A DNA stretch of 6,818 nucleotides from Oscillospiraceae bacterium (GTDB lineage Bacteria; Bacillota; Clostridia; UBA1381): the NCBI GenBank assembly GCA_022508725.1, contig JAFLUR010000121.1:1-6818 (forward strand), given 5' to 3'. Positions within the stretch are counted from its first letter, which is position 1; each line of letters starts with the position of its first letter. This document shows positions 5,499-6,818 of this stretch, one piece after another. The notes beneath the pieces were generated by a model. It did no database searches, had not been told where the DNA came from, and was given only the letters and a program-made list of their open reading frames with translations. Made by a program: the position numbers and the translations under genes.

Positions 5499-6656
5499 GT
5501 GAAGGGTAGTTTACAAGTACGTAGCGGCAAATATTATGGCGTCTTCCGCAAAGACGGAAAACAAATATGGGTCAATTTGAATATAGACGCAAAAGGTAAC
5601 AATAAGCGGAAAGCCGAAAAAGCCTTGCAGGAGTTATTGCTGAAGTATTCCAATGACGATTACATTTCAAACGATATGCTGTTTACAGATTACCTTGATA
5701 TGTGGCTGAAACAATCAAAGCCGCTTATAAAGCCGTCGACTTGGGAAGGGTATAACAAAGTTGTAAGCGGTAAAATAAAGCCTTATTTCGCGGATAAAGG
5801 CTACAAATTAAGCGATTTGAAGGGCAGACATTTTACGGGATATTTTGTTTATCTGAAAGAACACGGGAGGTCAGACAATAAAGGCGGTCTGTGCCAAAAA
5901 GCGGTATTGAATATTCGCGGCGTATTATCATCGGCTTTTCGTTATGCTTTGGAAAATGATTTGATAAAGTATAATTTCATAGAGCGAAGCAGAATGCCGA
6001 TGTATGAGCCGAAAAAATTTGAACCGACAATATATACCGCAGAGCAAATCAAAACCCTTTTGACCTATGCGGAGGAAACGAAAAGCAAAATGTGTCTGTT
6101 CCTGTTCTTGGAAATGTTCACGGGAGCAAGAAAAGGCGAGCTGTTGGCTCTGACATGGGATAACGTCAATTTTGACGACGGTACAATACATATTTGTCAA
6201 AATCGTACAGGCAGCAAAAAAGAGGTATTGGATATTATAACCTCACCCAAAACCAAGAACGGCATAAGAACCGTTCCGCTGCCCGAAAAGGTCATGGATA
6301 TGCTGAAAGCCGAAAAAGCCTTGCAGGAGCATAATAAAAGCTTGCTGAAGGACTGCTACAAATCATACGATTATGATTACGTTATACGGCAGGAGGACGG
6401 AAGCATATACAATCCGAACAGCATAAACAGAATCATAAAGAAAATGACCGACAAAATAGGGCTGCCGCATTGCAGAATACACGATTACAGGCACGCTGTA
6501 GCGAGTATGTTATTCGAGAGCGGAACACCGCTTGCGGATGTGACGACGCAGTTGGGTCACGGACAGACAAGCACGACCGAGCGAATATATATCCACCGTC
6601 ACAATGTTGCGAAGTCCGAAAATATCAAAGCGTTATCCGATACGATCGGGATTTGA
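5499..6656 (+). CDS. int: Tyrosine recombinase (site-specific integrase)
   Basis: This 385-aa protein has the three-part layout of Tn916/phage-type integrases: an N-terminal arm-binding domain (about 1-50, GKYYGVFRKDGKQIWV), a SAM-like core-binding domain (about 60-165) and a catalytic domain. The catalytic set is present: Arg211 in TGARKGELLAL, a beta-hairpin Lys near 251 in SPKTKNGIRTVPL, His328 and Arg331 in HDYRH, His354 in LGHG, and Tyr364 in ERIYIH. It should cut and rejoin DNA at the tRNA attachment site. The start is GTG, chosen because AAAGGAGAG at 5481-5489 lies 9 bases upstream. Its 3' end faces the tRNA 88 bp away. A 25-bp sequence occurs twice inside the gene (5609 and 6305). The open frame is complete, so the enzyme is probably functional. 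Confidence 0.95.
   Translation: MKGSLQVRSGKYYGVFRKDGKQIWVNLNIDAKGNNKRKAEKALQELLLKYSNDDYISNDMLFTDYLDMWLKQSKPLIKPSTWEGYNKVVSGKIKPYFADKGYKLSDLKGRHFTGYFVYLKEHGRSDNKGGLCQKAVLNIRGVLSSAFRYALENDLIKYNFIERSRMPMYEPKKFEPTIYTAEQIKTLLTYAEETKSKMCLFLFLEMFTGARKGELLALTWDNVNFDDGTIHICQNRTGSKKEVLDIITSPKTKNGIRTVPLPEKVMDMLKAEKALQEHNKSLLKDCYKSYDYDYVIRQEDGSIYNPNSINRIIKKMTDKIGLPHCRIHDYRHAVASMLFESGTPLADVTTQLGHGQTSTTERIYIHRHNVAKSENIKALSDTIGI
5609..5633 (+). repeat. 25-bp direct repeat inside int, copy 1
   Basis: The 25 bases here are identical to 6305-6329 and lie in the same reading frame, encoding KAEKALQE in the N-terminal region of the integrase. The copies are 696 bp apart, exactly 232 codons. Confidence 0.85.
6305..6329 (+). 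repeat. 25-bp direct repeat inside int, copy 2
   Basis: This is identical to 5609-5633, again encoding KAEKALQE, here inside the catalytic domain after the beta-hairpin lysine. A TTGCTGAAG string follows both copies at slightly different distances, so the similarity is a little longer than the perfect core. Confidence 0.85.
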
Positions 6657-6665
6657 TTGCGAAAG

Positions 6666-6696
6666 TGTTAGAAAAACGGGGCAAAAATGTTAGAAA
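6666..6696. repeat. Paired TGTTAGAAA direct repeats, integrase arm-site candidates
   Basis: TGTTAGAAA occurs at 6666-6674 and again at 6688-6696, 22 bp apart, which places both on roughly the same face of the helix. They fill the gap between the int stop codon and the tRNA. Arm-type sites bound by an integrase N-terminal domain typically lie here, inside the element end. No other copy is visible in the window. The role is inferred from position and spacing. Confidence 0.5.
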
Positions 6697-6706
6697 GCAA
6701 AGAATA

Positions 6707-6737
6707 AACGGCTTAAAACGCAAGGTTTTAAGCCGTT
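6707..6737 (-). terminator. Hairpin terminator downstream of tRNA-Ser
   Basis: AACGGCTTAAAAC (6707-6719) and GTTTTAAGCCGTT (6725-6737) form a perfect 13-bp stem with a 5-base loop. On the minus strand it is followed by the T-rich TTTATTCTTTGCTTTC, so it should end transcription coming from the tRNA and prevent antisense transcription into int. On the plus strand no T-run follows, so it would act only weakly for int, though the hairpin may protect the int mRNA 3' end. Confidence 0.7.
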
Positions 6738-6743
6738 CTGCGG

Positions 6744-6771
6744 TGGCGGAGAAGGAGGGATTTGAACCCTC
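6744..6771. other. Probable attachment-site core region in the tRNA 3' end
   Basis: The CCA end, acceptor 3' strand and T arm of tRNA-Ser lie here, directly beside the integrase end of the element. Many tyrosine recombinases use exactly this part of a tRNA as crossover core, with the element supplying a matching sequence that restores the tRNA. No duplicate is present elsewhere in the window, so the exact core cannot be delimited and this interval is an estimate. Confidence 0.5.
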
Positions 6772-6818
6772 GCGCCGGTTTCCCGACCTACACCCTTAGC
6801 AGGGGCGCCTCTTCGGCC
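6744..6818 (-). tRNA. tRNA-Ser (GCU), 5' end outside the window
   Basis: Read on the minus strand, the 3' part folds as a class II tRNA. It has an encoded CCA (6746-6744), discriminator G (6747), acceptor 3' strand CTTCTCC (6754-6748), and a T arm with stem GAGGG/CCCTC and loop TTCAAAT. The anticodon stem CGCCC/GGGTG carries the loop CTGCTAA, giving anticodon GCU, which reads AGC and AGU serine codons. A long variable arm (GTCGG, GAAA, CCGGC) confirms the serine class. About the first eight bases, the 5' acceptor strand, are beyond the window edge. Confidence 0.95.

Larger units (their letters stand above)
3166..6771. mobile_element. Right-end core of an element integrated in tRNA-Ser
   Basis: A replicative helicase, excisionase-like gene and tyrosine recombinase lie in one orientation and end next to the 3' end of a tRNA gene, the standard layout of a tRNA-targeted integrated element. 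The right boundary is the tRNA 3' region. The left boundary is not in the window: no second copy of the tRNA 3' sequence was found, so the minus-strand cargo at 1-2945 is probably also inside the element. No capsid, portal, terminase, relaxase or type IV secretion genes are seen. Phage satellite, small integrative or mobilisable element, or the edge of a larger prophage all remain possible. Confidence 0.75.

Noticed and set aside
6470..6799. Plus-strand open frame over the end of int and the tRNA, ending in a GFEPSRR-like peptide
   Set aside because: That peptide is the known translation artefact of an antisense tRNA T arm; the frame overlaps int and a real tRNA.

Overview
The window looks like the right-hand end of an integrated genetic element in a low-GC Gram-positive bacterium, most likely a gut-type clostridium. 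The evidence is AT-rich DNA, strong AGGAGG-type ribosome binding sites before nearly every gene, and TTGACA/TATAAT-like promoters with 17-bp spacers. The species cannot be named from this sequence alone.

Right end (about 5206-6818): a 57-aa helix-turn-helix excisionase-like gene, a tyrosine recombinase of 385 aa, a short stretch with two TGTTAGAAA direct repeats, a strong hairpin, and then the 3' end of a tRNA-Ser (anticodon GCU) on the minus strand, cut by the window edge. The order xis, int, tRNA 3' end is the classic arrangement of an element integrated into a tRNA gene. The attachment core should lie in the tRNA 3' half.

Replication gene (3166-5205): a 679-aa protein whose C-terminal two thirds is a D5/P4-family superfamily 3 helicase with a clear Walker A motif. 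Its first ~235 residues are proline- and asparagine-rich and show no recognisable primase active site. No capsid, terminase, conjugation or relaxase genes are visible, so a phage satellite, a small integrative element, or the end of a larger prophage or ICE are all possible.

Cargo (1-2945, all on the minus strand, divergent from the replication gene): an unrecognised 556-aa, very AT-rich gene behind a perfect consensus promoter; a VbhA-like antitoxin and Fic toxin pair sharing a 4-bp ATGA overlap behind an extended -10 promoter; and the first nine codons of another gene leaving the window. A ~69-bp hairpin-forming repeat occurs once just after the stop codon of the 556-aa gene and once just after the stop codon of fic, about 80% identical and in the same orientation, as if each cargo unit carries its own 3' cap.

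How the parts fit: the integrase and excisionase would move the element in and out of tRNA-Ser, the helicase would support replication after excision, and the minus-strand genes look like accessory cargo of the stabilisation or anti-phage defence kind. Defence function for the 556-aa gene is inference from position only. The most interesting points are the unrecognised 556-aa protein, the Fic pair in which both the second Fic-motif arginine and the antitoxin's inhibitory glutamate motif appear altered, the paired 3' repeats, and the integrase promoter buried in a 17-bp palindrome.
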